The notes under the pieces are model-generated. The model searched no databases, was not told where the DNA came from, and saw nothing but the letters and a program-made list of their open reading frames with translations. The translations under genes were made by a program, and so were the position numbers. A DNA stretch of 64,000 nucleotides, taken from assembly GCF_041020765.1 (NCBI RefSeq), contig NZ_JBEUEJ010000003.1. One strand, 5' to 3'. Of the stretch, positions 1 to 8,227 are shown piece after piece (within the stretch, counting starts at the first letter, position 1; the number at the start of each line of letters is the position of its first letter). The stretch is from Kineococcus terrestris. Its GTDB lineage: Bacteria > Actinomycetota > Actinomycetes > Actinomycetales > Kineococcaceae.

Positions 1-370
1 GGATGGGGATGCCCGCGGCGTTGGCGGCCTCGACCTGCGGGCCGAGGGAGTCGGCCTGCACGGGGACGACGATGATGGCGTCGACGCCGGCGTTGACGTA
101 CTGCTCGACCTGGCTGGCCTGGGTGTTGACGTCGAGGTTGGCGGAGTTCCACAGCAGCTCGATGTCGTTGGCCTCGGCGTAGGCCTCCATGCCCTCGCGG
201 CCGGCGGTGATGAACGAGCTCATGTCGTAGACGCTGACGCCGACGCGCAGCCCGCCGCCGCCGTCCTCCCCACCGCCGCCGGCGGTGGGATCGCCCGCCC
301 CGCAGGCGGTCAGGGACAGGGCGAGGCCTGCGGCGGCGATGCCGGTGAACGTCCTGGTGAAGCGCAGCAC
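1..370 (-). CDS. Sugar ABC transporter substrate-binding lipoprotein (3' part outside window)
   Basis: The reverse strand reads an N-terminal signal peptide ending in a lipobox (LTAC-G), a Gly/Asp-rich spacer, then a periplasmic-binding-protein-1 type start (GLRVGVSVYDM) and the segment VDAIIVVPVQADSLGPQVEA, typical of RbsB/xylose-type sugar-binding proteins. The GTG start at 370 has GGAGGA at 378-383. It should be a membrane-anchored receptor that hands a carbohydrate to the permease and ATPase encoded just upstream on the same strand. Only about 123 residues are in the window; the C-terminal part lies beyond base 1. The family assignment is firm; the substrate cannot be read from the sequence. 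Confidence 0.88.
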   Translation of the reverse strand, partial: MLRFTRTFTGIAAAGLALSLTACGAGDPTAGGGGEDGGGGLRVGVSVYDMSSFITAGREGMEAYAEANDIELLWNSANLDVNTQASQVEQYVNAGVDAIIVVPVQADSLGPQVEAANAAGIPI

Positions 371-429
371 GGTGGTCTCCTCCGGGGGTGGGGGTCGTGG
401 GTGGGGTCGTGTCGGGGTGGTGGGCCGCG

Positions 430-1434
430 TCAGGTGCGGCGCTTGGTGGACCAGACGTCGACGGCGACGGCCGCGACGATCAGGACGCCCTTGATGACGT
501 TCTGCCAGTACGCCGGGACCAGCAGCAGGTCCAGGCCGTTGTTGAGGGTCTGGATGAGCAGCAGGCCCAGGGCGGTGCCCCACACGGTGCCGCGCCCGCC
601 CATGAGGCTGGCGCCGCCGATGACGACGGCGGCGATGGCGTCCAGCTCGTAGCCCTGCCCCAGGTTCGGGGGCCCGGAGATGACGCGGGAGGCGAGCATC
701 ACGCCGGACAGGCCGGCCAGCAGGCCGGAGATGGCGTAGACGCTGAACAGGGTCCGGCGCGCGGGCACGCCGGCGATCTCGGCGGCGGTGCGGTTGCCGC
801 CGACGGCGTAGATGCGCATGCCGTAGGCGGTGCGGCGCATCATGACCCCGAAGCCCACGATCCCGACGATCATCACGATGACCGGGATCTGCAGCCCGGC
901 CACGGTGGTGTTGGCGATGCTGCCGAACTCCGCGGGCAGGCCGTTGATGGGCGCGCCGCCGCCGATGACGTAGGCGGTGCCGGAACCGGCGGTGAGCATG
1001 CCCAGGGTGGCGATGAAGGGCGGGACGTCGATCCGGGAGACGAGGAACCCGTTGACCGAACCGGCCAGCAGCCCCACGAGCATCGCGGACAGGACCGTCA
1101 GCCACACCTGACCCGGGTTGGCCTTGGCGACGGCGGCGGCGGTCATCCCGGAGACGGCGATGACGCTGCCCACGGACAGGTCGATGCCGCCGGTGAGGAT
1201 GACCAGCGTCTGCCCCAGCGCGATGAGCGCGAACGGCGCGGCGGCGATGAGGATGGTCTGCAGGTTGTCCGGGCTGGTGAAGCGCAGGCTGCGGTAGCTG
1301 AAGAAGGCGATGACCAGCAGCATCACGATGAGCATCGCCCGCCGGATCAGCTGGGCCACGATCCACTCGCGGCTGAAGCGGCGCCTCGCCTCGGGCGCCG
1401 GCGTGGCCGGTGCCTGGTTCACGTCGGTGGTCAT
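430..1434 (-). CDS. Sugar ABC transporter permease (RbsC family)
   Basis: A 334-aa membrane protein with about 8-10 hydrophobic segments. It contains the RbsC-family signatures GGIDLSVGS (about residue 85) and AVVIGGASLMGGRGT near the C-terminus. It forms the membrane channel of the importer. The ATG start at 1434 overlaps the stop of the ATPase gene by 4 bp (ATGA), so the two are translationally coupled; the binding-protein gene follows 59 bp downstream. A much longer open frame continues upstream but only as antisense-type low-complexity sequence inside the ATPase gene, so I cut it at the ATGA overlap. Confidence 0.93.
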   Translation of the reverse strand: MTTDVNQAPATPAPEARRRFSREWIVAQLIRRAMLIVMLLVIAFFSYRSLRFTSPDNLQTILIAAAPFALIALGQTLVILTGGIDLSVGSVIAVSGMTAAAVAKANPGQVWLTVLSAMLVGLLAGSVNGFLVSRIDVPPFIATLGMLTAGSGTAYVIGGGAPINGLPAEFGSIANTTVAGLQIPVIVMIVGIVGFGVMMRRTAYGMRIYAVGGNRTAAEIAGVPARRTLFSVYAISGLLAGLSGVMLASRVISGPPNLGQGYELDAIAAVVIGGASLMGGRGTVWGTALGLLLIQTLNNGLDLLLVPAYWQNVIKGVLIVAAVAVDVWSTKRRT

Positions 1435-3008
1435 CGCGGTCCGTCCTCTCGCGGGGTGGTGGCGGCGTCGGCCGCCGGGGTGCCTCGGCGCTGCTCCAGG
1501 CCGGAGCTGAGGCGGAAGATGAGGTCCTGCACGTCGGAGCGGTCGAGGGCGTCGCGGTCGAGCTCCCCGACCACCTGCCCGCCGCGCACCACCAGCGCGC
1601 GGTGGGACAGCCCCAGGACCTCGGGCATGTCGGAGGAGGCCATCACCACGGCCATCCCCCGCGCGGCCAGCTCGGTGATGATCCGGTAGATCTCCGAGCG
1701 GGCGCCGACGTCGACGCCGCGGGTGGGTTCGTCGAGCAGGAGGACCTGGACGTCGCCGGTGAGCCAGCGGGCCAGCACGACCTTCTGCTGGTTGCCGCCC
1801 GAGAGGGTGCCGACGTCCTGGCCCAGGCCGCGGCTGCGCAGCCGGACCGAGCTCATCGCCTCGCCCACCGCCTCGCTGCGGGCGCGGCCCCGCAGCCACC
1901 CGGCGACCGAGAACGCGGACAGCCGGGGCAGGGACCCGTTGTCCAGCACGCTCATGCCGAGGACGGCACCGGCGTGCTTGCGGTCCTCGGGCACGAGGGC
2001 GGCCCCGGCGGCGATGGCCGCCGCGGGCGCGTTGCGCCGCACCTCGCGGCCCGCGACGCGCACGGTCCCGCCGTTCGTGCGGCGCACGCCGAAGAGGGCC
2101 TCGAGCAGTTCGGTGCGCCCCGCGCCGACCAGTCCGGCCAGCCCGAGGACCTCGCCGCGGCGCACCTGCAGCGACACCGGCGCGGGCGCGCCGGCGACCT
2201 CGAGGTCGCGCACGTCGAGCACCACGTCGGCGTCGGCGGGGACGGTGCGCACCGGGGGGAACAGGTCCTCCAGCTCGCGGCCGATCATCGCCGTGACGAT
2301 GTCGTCGTCGCCCGTGGCGCTCATGGGCGCGTCGAGCACGAGACCGCCGTCGCGCAGGACCACGACCCGGTCGGCCAGGGCCCGGATCTCCTCCATCTTG
2401 TGGGTGGTGAACACCATGGCCACGCCCTCGTCGCGCAGCTTGCGCACGACCCGGTAGAGGCCCTCGACCTCGCGCTCGGAGATGGCGGAGCTGGGTTCGT
2501 CGAGGAGCAGGACCCGCGCGCCCCAGCTGGAGTTCTTGACGATCTCGACGATCTGCTGCACGCCGACCGGGAGCGTGCCGACGCGCGCGCCCGGGTCGAT
2601 GTCCACGCCGAACCCGTCGAGCAGCCGGGCGGCCTCGCGCGCCATGGCGCGGCGGTCCAGCGTTCCCAGGCGGGTCTTCAGCTCGCGGCCCACGAAGAGG
2701 TTCTCGTAGACCGTCATGTGGGCGATGGAGGCCAGTTCCTGCGGCACGATCGCGACCCCGAGGCGGCGCGCGGCCCGCAGGTCGCCGGGGTGCAGCTCCT
2801 CCCCCCGCACCGCGACGGTGCCGCCGTCGGCGCGGTACTGCCCCGAGGCGATCTTCATCATCGTCGACTTGCCGGCGCCGTTCTCCCCGGCCAGGGCCGT
2901 GACGGTGCCCGGTTCCAGGGCGAGCGAGACGCCCTTGAGCACGGGGACGCCGCCGAAGGACTTGCGCAGGTCCCGGCACTCCAGGACCGCCGGTGCGGCG
3001 CCGCTCAC
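1431..3008 (-). CDS. Sugar ABC transporter ATP-binding protein, two ABC domains (RbsA/MglA type)
   Basis: A 525-aa protein with two fused ATPase domains. The first has Walker A GENGAGKST and Walker B VLLLDEP. The second has the degenerate Walker A GLVGAGRTE usual for RbsA/MglA, signature LSGGNQQKVVLARW, and Walker B VLLLDEPTRGVD. It energises sugar uptake by the adjacent permease. The GTG start at 3008 (SGAAPAVLECRDLRKSF) gives the usual family length. It has no good ribosome-binding site of its own, but its first codon overlaps the stop of a 22-codon leader ORF that has one (GGAGGA). First gene of the importer operon. Confidence 0.9.
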   Translation of the reverse strand: MSGAAPAVLECRDLRKSFGGVPVLKGVSLALEPGTVTALAGENGAGKSTMMKIASGQYRADGGTVAVRGEELHPGDLRAARRLGVAIVPQELASIAHMTVYENLFVGRELKTRLGTLDRRAMAREAARLLDGFGVDIDPGARVGTLPVGVQQIVEIVKNSSWGARVLLLDEPSSAISEREVEGLYRVVRKLRDEGVAMVFTTHKMEEIRALADRVVVLRDGGLVLDAPMSATGDDDIVTAMIGRELEDLFPPVRTVPADADVVLDVRDLEVAGAPAPVSLQVRRGEVLGLAGLVGAGRTELLEALFGVRRTNGGTVRVAGREVRRNAPAAAIAAGAALVPEDRKHAGAVLGMSVLDNGSLPRLSAFSVAGWLRGRARSEAVGEAMSSVRLRSRGLGQDVGTLSGGNQQKVVLARWLTGDVQVLLLDEPTRGVDVGARSEIYRIITELAARGMAVVMASSDMPEVLGLSHRALVVRGGQVVGELDRDALDRSDVQDLIFRLSSGLEQRRGTPAADAATTPREDGPR

Positions 3009-3073
3009 CGCGGGCCGCCGGGGGTGCGGCGGGGGGTCCGGGACGTGCGGCGGAGCGGGTGCTCCGGGCTCAT
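3005..3073 (-). CDS. Short leader ORF coupled to the ABC ATPase gene
   Basis: ATG at 3073, preceded by GGAGGA (3077-3082), opens a 22-codon ORF rich in Arg, Pro and Thr. Its TGA stop overlaps the GTG start of the ATPase gene (CGGTGAGC). The ATPase start itself lacks a clear Shine-Dalgarno sequence, so translation of the leader probably delivers ribosomes to it. No family resemblance is visible and the peptide may matter only through its being translated. This is inferred from the overlap and the ribosome-binding site alone. Confidence 0.45.
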   Translation of the reverse strand: MSPEHPLRRTSRTPRRTPGGPR

Positions 3074-3126
3074 GGGTCCTCCGTCGGGGCGTGGGGGGAC
3101 GTGGGAGGGGACGGCGGACGCGCGCC

Positions 3127-3165
3127 GCGGGGGTGTGCTGCGGGGGTGTGCTGCGGGGGTGTGCT
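3127..3165. repeat. Three perfect 13-bp tandem repeats in the importer 5' region
   Basis: Three exact head-to-tail copies of GCGGGGGTGTGCT at 3127-3139, 3140-3152 and 3153-3165. They lie between the predicted promoter and the leader ORF, so the importer mRNA would carry three C-rich copies in its 5' untranslated region. On the + strand the G5 runs could help form a quadruplex. Copy number may vary between strains. Role unknown. Confidence 0.8.
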
Positions 3166-3256
3166 GCGCCGGGCGGCGGCCGGGTGCGGGCGGTGCGGCC
3201 CACCTTCGGACCGCGCCGGTGCCTCACCGCGGCCGGTGCGTCCGCCCCGGCGAGAC

Positions 3257-3319
3257 GTAACATCACACACGTTCCAAACCACGTCAAGCGCGTGGGATGT
3301 AACATCCCGGGCACGTTCC
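3257..3319 (-). promoter_or_regulatory. Importer promoter framed by two operator-like boxes
   Basis: Two copies of GTAACATC-N-CACGTTCC lie at 3257-3275 (3-bp spacer) and 3299-3319 (5-bp spacer), starting 42 bp (about four helical turns) apart. The second copy contains a 15-bp palindrome, GGGATGTAACATCCC (3294-3308). Between the boxes, on the minus strand, is a TTGACG -35 hexamer (3282-3287); a GATGTT/TGTTAC -10 region falls 17-19 bp downstream inside box 1. Box 1 thus covers the -10 and box 2 lies just upstream of the -35. The adjacent DeoR-family regulator is the obvious candidate to bind here. Confidence 0.65.
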
Positions 3320-3409
3320 CCGCGCCCCCGCCGTTCGCTCCCGCGGAACCCCGCGCCGCGGGGCCGGGCCGTCCGCGCGGCGGCGGGCGGGAGCACGGAG
3401 GGAGGGCAC

Positions 3410-4282
3410 GTGGACCGGGACAGGAGCGGCGCGAGCGGCCGGGGCGGCGGCGCGGGCGCGCGCCGGCACGGCCTGCGGCAGGCCGAGCGGCACGAGGCCA
3501 TCACGGACCGGGTGCTGGGCGCGGGCTCGGTGCGCATCGAGGACCTGGCCGAGGAGTTCGGCGTCAGCTCGATGACGGTGCACCGCGACCTCGACGCGCT
3601 CGCCGCGCAGGGCCTGCTGCGCAAGTCGCGCGGGGTCGTCACCGCCGAGGCCACGAGCCTGTTCGAGGCGAGCACCGAGTTCCGCACGCGCCAGCAGGAG
3701 CGCGCCAAGCGGGCGGTCGCCGAGGCGGCGGCGGCCTTCGTCGAGCCGGGCCAGGCGGTGATCCTCGACGACTCCACCACCGGGGTGCACCTGGCGCGCC
3801 TGCTGCCGCAGCGCCAGCCGCTGACGGTCATCACGAACTTCCAGCGCGTCCTGGACGAGCTGACCGGCCAGCGGGGGATCAACCTGATCTCCACCGGCGG
3901 GCAGTACTTCCAGTGGTGCGACGCCTACATGGGCAGCGTCAGCATCGGCGCGCTGCGCGGCATGCGCGCCGACGTGTCGTTCATGTCGACGTCCGCCATC
4001 ACCGACGACACGTGCTTCCACCAGCACCACGACACGGTGCTGGTCAAGCGGGCCATGCTCGAGGTGGCGCGCAAGCGCGTCCTGTACGTGGACTCCACGA
4101 AGTTCCAGCGCCGGGCCCTGCACGCCCTGGCCCCGCTGAGCGACTTCGACGTCGTGGTGGTCGACGGGAGCACCCGCGCCGAGGACGTCCAGCGCCTGCG
4201 GCAGGCCGGGATCGAGGTGGTCGTCGCCCCGCCGCCCGGCACCCCGCCCGCCGCCGGCGCGGCCCCACCGCGCCGGGGGTGA
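3410..4282 (+). CDS. DeoR/GlpR-family transcriptional regulator
   Basis: A 290-aa protein. After a basic, Gly-rich N-terminus, residues about 25-80 form the DeoR winged helix-turn-helix (IEDLAEEFGVSSMTVHRDLDAL). The rest is the DeoRC sugar-phosphate sensor domain, with VILDDSTTGVHLARLLP, LISTGGQYF and YVDSTKFQRRAL. Such proteins usually repress sugar operons until a phosphorylated sugar binds. It is transcribed divergently from the ABC importer and is followed 82 bp later by an FGGY kinase, which could generate the signal ligand. The GTG start at 3410 is preceded by GGAGGGAGGG; the longer frame upstream is non-coding in character. Confidence 0.9.
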   Translation: MDRDRSGASGRGGGAGARRHGLRQAERHEAITDRVLGAGSVRIEDLAEEFGVSSMTVHRDLDALAAQGLLRKSRGVVTAEATSLFEASTEFRTRQQERAKRAVAEAAAAFVEPGQAVILDDSTTGVHLARLLPQRQPLTVITNFQRVLDELTGQRGINLISTGGQYFQWCDAYMGSVSIGALRGMRADVSFMSTSAITDDTCFHQHHDTVLVKRAMLEVARKRVLYVDSTKFQRRALHALAPLSDFDVVVVDGSTRAEDVQRLRQAGIEVVVAPPPGTPPAAGAAPPRRG

Positions 4283-4364
4283 TCGACGGGAGTCCGGGAC
4301 GGTCCCGGGCTAGCATCCGCAGGGCCCGCGCGGTCCCGGCCGCCCGTCCCGTCGAAGGCAGCGC

Positions 4365-5909
4365 ATGTCCCGTTCCGCCGGCCCGGTCGTGCTGGCCGTG
4401 GACTGCTCGACGACCGGCGCCAAGGCCGTCGCCTTCGACGCCGCCGGCAGGACCGTCGCCGAGGCCCGCGTCCCCTACCACCGCACCTCCCCGCGACCGG
4501 GGTGGCAGGAGCAGGACCCCGCCGACTGGTGGGGGGCGACCGCCGGCGCCCTGGCCGGCGCGGTCCGGGCCCTGGGCCCGGACCACCGGCCCGCCGCCCT
4601 CGCGGTCACCCACCAGCGCGAGACCTTCGTGTGCCTGGACGCCGACGACCGCCCGCTGCGCCCGGGCGTGCTGTGGCTGGACACCCGCGCCGGCGAGCAG
4701 ATCGCGCGGCTCGGCTCCGCGCGCGTGCACGAGCTGTCGGGCAAGCCGCCGTCGACGGCCCCGAGCCTGTACAAGCTCGCGTGGCTGGCCGAGCACGAGC
4801 CGCGGGTGCTGCGGCGCACCGCCCTCGTGCTGGACGTGCACGGCTACCTCGTGCGCCTGCTGACCGGCACCCGGTCCACGAGCTGGGCCAGCGCGGACCC
4901 GCTGTCGCTGCTGGACATGCAGCACCTGCGCTGGTCGCCGGAGCTGGTGGCCGCCGCCGGGCTGGCGGTGGACCAGCTGCCCGCCCTGGTGGCGCCCGGC
5001 GCCCCCCTCGGCGGCCTGGGCGCCGCGGCCGCCCGCCGCACCGGGCTGCCCGAGGGCCTGCCCGTGGTGGCCGGCGCCGGCGACGGCCAGTGCGCCGGGC
5101 TGGGCTCGGGTGCGCTGGTGCCCGGCCGGGCGTACCTGAACCTGGGCACGGCGCTGACGCTGGGCGTGCACTCCCCCGGCTACCGCTGGGCCGCCGCCTA
5201 CCGCACCCTGGCCAGCCCGCTCGCCGGCGCGTACGTGCTGGAGGCGCTGCTGCCCTCGGGCGCCCTGTCGATCGGCTGGTTCCGCGACGCGCTGTCCGGG
5301 CTGACCGGCGAGCGGCGCGAGGAGCGCCTGGAGCGGCTGGCCGCCGACGTGCCCGCCGGCGCGCGCGGGCTGCTGTTCCTGCCGTACCTCAGCAGCGCCG
5401 AGACGCCCCACTGGGACCCCCACGCGCGCGGGGCGTTCGTCGGGCTCGCCGAGGAGCACGGGCGCGCCGAGATGTACCGGGCGGTGCTGGAGGGCCTGGC
5501 CTACGAGGAGCGGGCGAACCTGCACCTGCTGGAGCAGGACACCGGCACGGCCGTGGAGGAGGTCGTGGTCACGGGCGGCGCGGCCCGCTCGCCGCTGTTC
5601 ACGCAGATCCTCGCCGACGTCCTGCAGCGCCGCGTCCTCGTCGCCCGCGAGCCGGAGACGACGGCGCTGGGCGCGGGCGTGCTGGCCGCGGCCGCGGTGG
5701 GCCTGACCGGCTCGAGCGACCTGCGCGACGTCGTGGCCGCCATGACGGGCACCGGCGCCGTCCTGGAGCCGGACCCGCGCCCGCGCGCGGTCTACGAGGA
5801 GGCCGCCGGCCTGCACGCGCAGCTGTACCCCCGGCTGCGGCCGCTCTTCCCGGGCCTGTCGCGCCTGCGCGGCGGGACGGCCGGCGACGGGACGGGCCCG
5901 GCCGCCTGA
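4365..5909 (+). CDS. FGGY-family carbohydrate kinase
   Basis: A 514-aa two-domain sugar or polyol kinase. The N-terminal ATPase fold shows VLAVDCSTTGAKAVAFD and the substrate-side segment WQEQDPADWW and LWLDTRAGEQI. The C-terminal domain has LNLGTALTLG and the phosphate-binding VVTGGAARSPLF. It would phosphorylate the imported sugar in the cytoplasm. A TAGCAT hexamer at 4311-4316 may be its own -10. Xylulose, ribulose, erythritol-type or similar substrates are all possible; the sequence does not decide. Together with the regulator and importer it makes one uptake-and-activation module. Confidence 0.88.
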   Translation: MSRSAGPVVLAVDCSTTGAKAVAFDAAGRTVAEARVPYHRTSPRPGWQEQDPADWWGATAGALAGAVRALGPDHRPAALAVTHQRETFVCLDADDRPLRPGVLWLDTRAGEQIARLGSARVHELSGKPPSTAPSLYKLAWLAEHEPRVLRRTALVLDVHGYLVRLLTGTRSTSWASADPLSLLDMQHLRWSPELVAAAGLAVDQLPALVAPGAPLGGLGAAAARRTGLPEGLPVVAGAGDGQCAGLGSGALVPGRAYLNLGTALTLGVHSPGYRWAAAYRTLASPLAGAYVLEALLPSGALSIGWFRDALSGLTGERREERLERLAADVPAGARGLLFLPYLSSAETPHWDPHARGAFVGLAEEHGRAEMYRAVLEGLAYEERANLHLLEQDTGTAVEEVVVTGGAARSPLFTQILADVLQRRVLVAREPETTALGAGVLAAAAVGLTGSSDLRDVVAAMTGTGAVLEPDPRPRAVYEEAAGLHAQLYPRLRPLFPGLSRLRGGTAGDGTGPAA

Positions 5910-5950
5910 CCCGTCCGCGCCGCCCACCGGCCGCGGGACCCCCGGCGCGG

Positions 5951-6841
5951 CTACGCGGACCGGAGCGCCGGCACGGGCACCGGCACCGGGCACCGGGCGC
6001 CGTCGGCGCGCGAGCGCTGCGCCAGGGCGGTCAGCAGCAGGGCGGACGGGTCGGCGGACCGCTCGTCGCGCGCGCGCCGGGCCTCCAGCCAGCCGCGCAG
6101 CCCGTCGGGGCGGTTGGTGATGACACCGTCCACGCCGAGCCCGACGACGTGCTCCCACAGCGCGGGCGCGTCCAGCGTCCACGGCCACACCTGCAGCCCG
6201 GCCCCGTGCAGGTCGGCGACCAGCCCCGGCCGGGTCACCAGCGCGGCCGCGCCCGGGTTGCACGCCACGACGCCGAGGTCGCGGCGCAGGACCCGCGCCC
6301 GGGCGGCGGCGTCGGCCGGCAGGTCGTCCACCAGGACGGCGAGGCGCACCCGCGGGGCCTGGTCGCGCACCCGGCGCAGGGTGAGCAGCTCGAAGCTCTG
6401 CAGCACCACCCGGTCCGCGGCCCGCGCGCGGTGCACCTGCCGCAGGACGGCGGCGACCTGCTCGGGGGTCCACACCTCCTTCAGCTCCAGCAGCAGCCGG
6501 GCGCCGGGGTGCTCGGCGAGCAGGTCGAGCAGGTCGGCCAGCAGCGGCAGGCGCTGGCCGCGGTAGGCGCCGGAGAACCACGAGCCGGCGTCCAGGCGGG
6601 CCAGGTCGGCGGCGGTCAAGCCGCCCACCGGCCCGCGGCCGTCGGTGGTGGCGTCGACCTCGGCGTCGTGGACGAGCACGACCTGGCCGTCGGCGGCCGG
6701 GCGCAGGTCGGTCTCGACCACGTCGGCGCCGGCGCGCAGCGCCGCCTCGAACGCGGCCAGGGTGTTCTCCGGCGCGACCGCGGAGTAGCCGCGGTGGGCG
6801 ATGACGAGCGGCGGCGCGGTGGTGTCCCGGCGCTCTCCCAC
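5951..6841 (-). CDS. Glycerophosphodiester phosphodiesterase family protein
   Basis: A 296-aa GDPD TIM-barrel protein. Catalytic motifs are in place: VIAHRG, PENTLAAF, VVETDLR and VLVHDAEVDATTDG, then LLELKEVW and the C-terminal GVDGVITNRPDGL. The family splits glycerophosphodiesters into glycerol-3-phosphate and an alcohol. No signal peptide is apparent, so it is probably cytoplasmic. I chose the GTG at 6841, which has GAGG 5 bp upstream and sits just before the conserved core; an ATG about 90 bp further upstream would add a non-conserved extension. Convergent with the FGGY kinase. Confidence 0.87.
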   Translation of the reverse strand: MGERRDTTAPPLVIAHRGYSAVAPENTLAAFEAALRAGADVVETDLRPAADGQVVLVHDAEVDATTDGRGPVGGLTAADLARLDAGSWFSGAYRGQRLPLLADLLDLLAEHPGARLLLELKEVWTPEQVAAVLRQVHRARAADRVVLQSFELLTLRRVRDQAPRVRLAVLVDDLPADAAARARVLRRDLGVVACNPGAAALVTRPGLVADLHGAGLQVWPWTLDAPALWEHVVGLGVDGVITNRPDGLRGWLEARRARDERSADPSALLLTALAQRSRADGARCPVPVPVPALRSA

Positions 6842-7045
6842 GGTGACCTCGGATCGTCTCGGTCCGGCGCTGCGGGGAGCGCCGGAGGCGGGTACCGGCG
6901 CGGCGGGCGGGCCGGTGACGTACCCGTGCGGCATCGGCACGCCCGGCCCGGCGCTGGAGCCGCGCCGCCGGCGCCCGTCACCCGGACGGGTGCCGTGAGA
7001 GCGCGCGCTGTCAACTCCCCGACCCGGCCCGCCGATGACGCTCCC

Positions 7046-8227
7046 GTGACCGCAGACCGCTGGGTGTCCGTCAGCTCCGCCCGCGCCGTCGCCGGCGACA
7101 GCGCCGGCACCGCCGCCGCGACCGCGCGCGCCGTCGAGGAGGCCCGCGCCGGCCGCCCCGCCGCGCTGCTGCTCGTCATGGCCCGCTGGGACCTGGACCT
7201 GCGCGCCGTGGCCCGCGGCGCGCAGGAGGCCGCGGGCGGTGCCGTGGTCGCCGGCACCAGCACCACCACCACGTTCGCGGGCCGGGCGGACGTGCCCGCC
7301 GACGTCGTCGTCACGGCGCTGGGCGGCCCCGGCCTGGAGGCGCGGGCCGCGGCCAGCACCGCCGCCGACCCGTTCGCGCGCGGCGCCGAGGTGGCCGCCG
7401 CCTGCCGCGGGGCCGAGCGCGCCCACGCAACCCACGTGCTGCTGCCGGCCGGCACCGACGGCCAGCAGCAGGCGGTCGTGCGCGGCGCCTACTCCGAGCT
7501 GGGCCCGGGCGTGCCGATCGTCGGCGGCGGCTCCGACGGCGACCTCGTCGCCTTCCGCAGCTGGCAGCTGCTGGGCGGTCAGGTGCTGGAGAACGCCCTC
7601 GTGGGCGTCACCATCGCCACCGACCGCCCGCTGGGCGTGGGCGCCGCGCACGGCCTGCACCGCGTCGGCGACCCCCTGGTCGTCACCGACTCCGACGGCC
7701 TGACCGTGCGCGCCCTCGACGGCCGCCCCGCCCTGGACGTCTACCTGGAGCGCCTGTCGGCGCTGCTCGGCGAGGACTGCGCCGCGGCGTCGCTGGCGCC
7801 CGGGCGGCTGGCCGCGCTCGGCTACGCGCACCCGCTGGGGCTGGTGCGCCGCCGCCGCGAGGAGGTGCGCACGGTCACGGGCACGGACCCGGTCGCGCGC
7901 ACGCTGTCGTTCGTGTCCGAGGTGCCGCTGGGCAGCCTCGTGCACGTCATGGCCGGCGACGAGGAGCAGATGGTCGCCGGTGCCGGCGAGGCCTGCGAGC
8001 AGGCGGTCGCCGCGCTGGAGGGGGCGGACCCGGTGGGCATGGTCGTCTTCAGCTGCGTGGCCCGGCGCGAGCTGCTCAGCAGCACCGGGCACGTGCGCGA
8101 GGCCCGCTCGGCGCTGACGGCCGCCGCCACGGACGACGTCGTCCTGTCGTACAGCTGCGGGGAGATCGCGCGGGTCTCGGGCGCGGCGGGCTGCCACAAC
8201 CAGACCGTCGTCGCCCTGGCGCTGTGA
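7046..8227 (+). CDS. FIST-domain sensory protein
   Basis: A 393-aa soluble protein with the FIST N-terminal domain (Arg/Ala-rich core with ALLLVMARWDLDLRAV, VVAGTSTTTTFAG, VPIVGGGSDGDL) and FIST_C features near the end (VFSCVARRELL, YSCGEIARVSG). FIST proteins bind small ligands; the NosP members sense nitric oxide through haem and are commonly encoded next to diguanylate cyclases or kinases. Its stop overlaps the start of a GGDEF/EAL gene (GTGA), so it is very likely the input partner of that enzyme. GTG at 7046 is preferred; an in-frame GTG about 54 bp upstream is an alternative. Confidence 0.82.
   Translation: MTADRWVSVSSARAVAGDSAGTAAATARAVEEARAGRPAALLLVMARWDLDLRAVARGAQEAAGGAVVAGTSTTTTFAGRADVPADVVVTALGGPGLEARAAASTAADPFARGAEVAAACRGAERAHATHVLLPAGTDGQQQAVVRGAYSELGPGVPIVGGGSDGDLVAFRSWQLLGGQVLENALVGVTIATDRPLGVGAAHGLHRVGDPLVVTDSDGLTVRALDGRPALDVYLERLSALLGEDCAAASLAPGRLAALGYAHPLGLVRRRREEVRTVTGTDPVARTLSFVSEVPLGSLVHVMAGDEEQMVAGAGEACEQAVAALEGADPVGMVVFSCVARRELLSSTGHVREARSALTAAATDDVVLSYSCGEIARVSGAAGCHNQTVVALAL

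Noticed and set aside
388..6581. Very long open frames overlapping the ABC, regulator and kinase genes on the opposite strand or in other frames (for example 388-1689, 1410-3260, 2716-4863, 4044-6581).
   Set aside because: They read as Arg/Ala/Gly/Pro- or His/Gln/Asp-rich low-complexity protein with no domains and mirror real genes in other frames; they result from the scarcity of stop codons in very G+C-rich DNA.
7034..7048. A five-codon ORF (ATG ACG CTC CCG TGA) whose stop overlaps the FIST start, like the two leader ORFs.
   Set aside because: It has no ribosome-binding site and no -10 hexamer at leaderless distance, and an ORF this short arises easily by chance.
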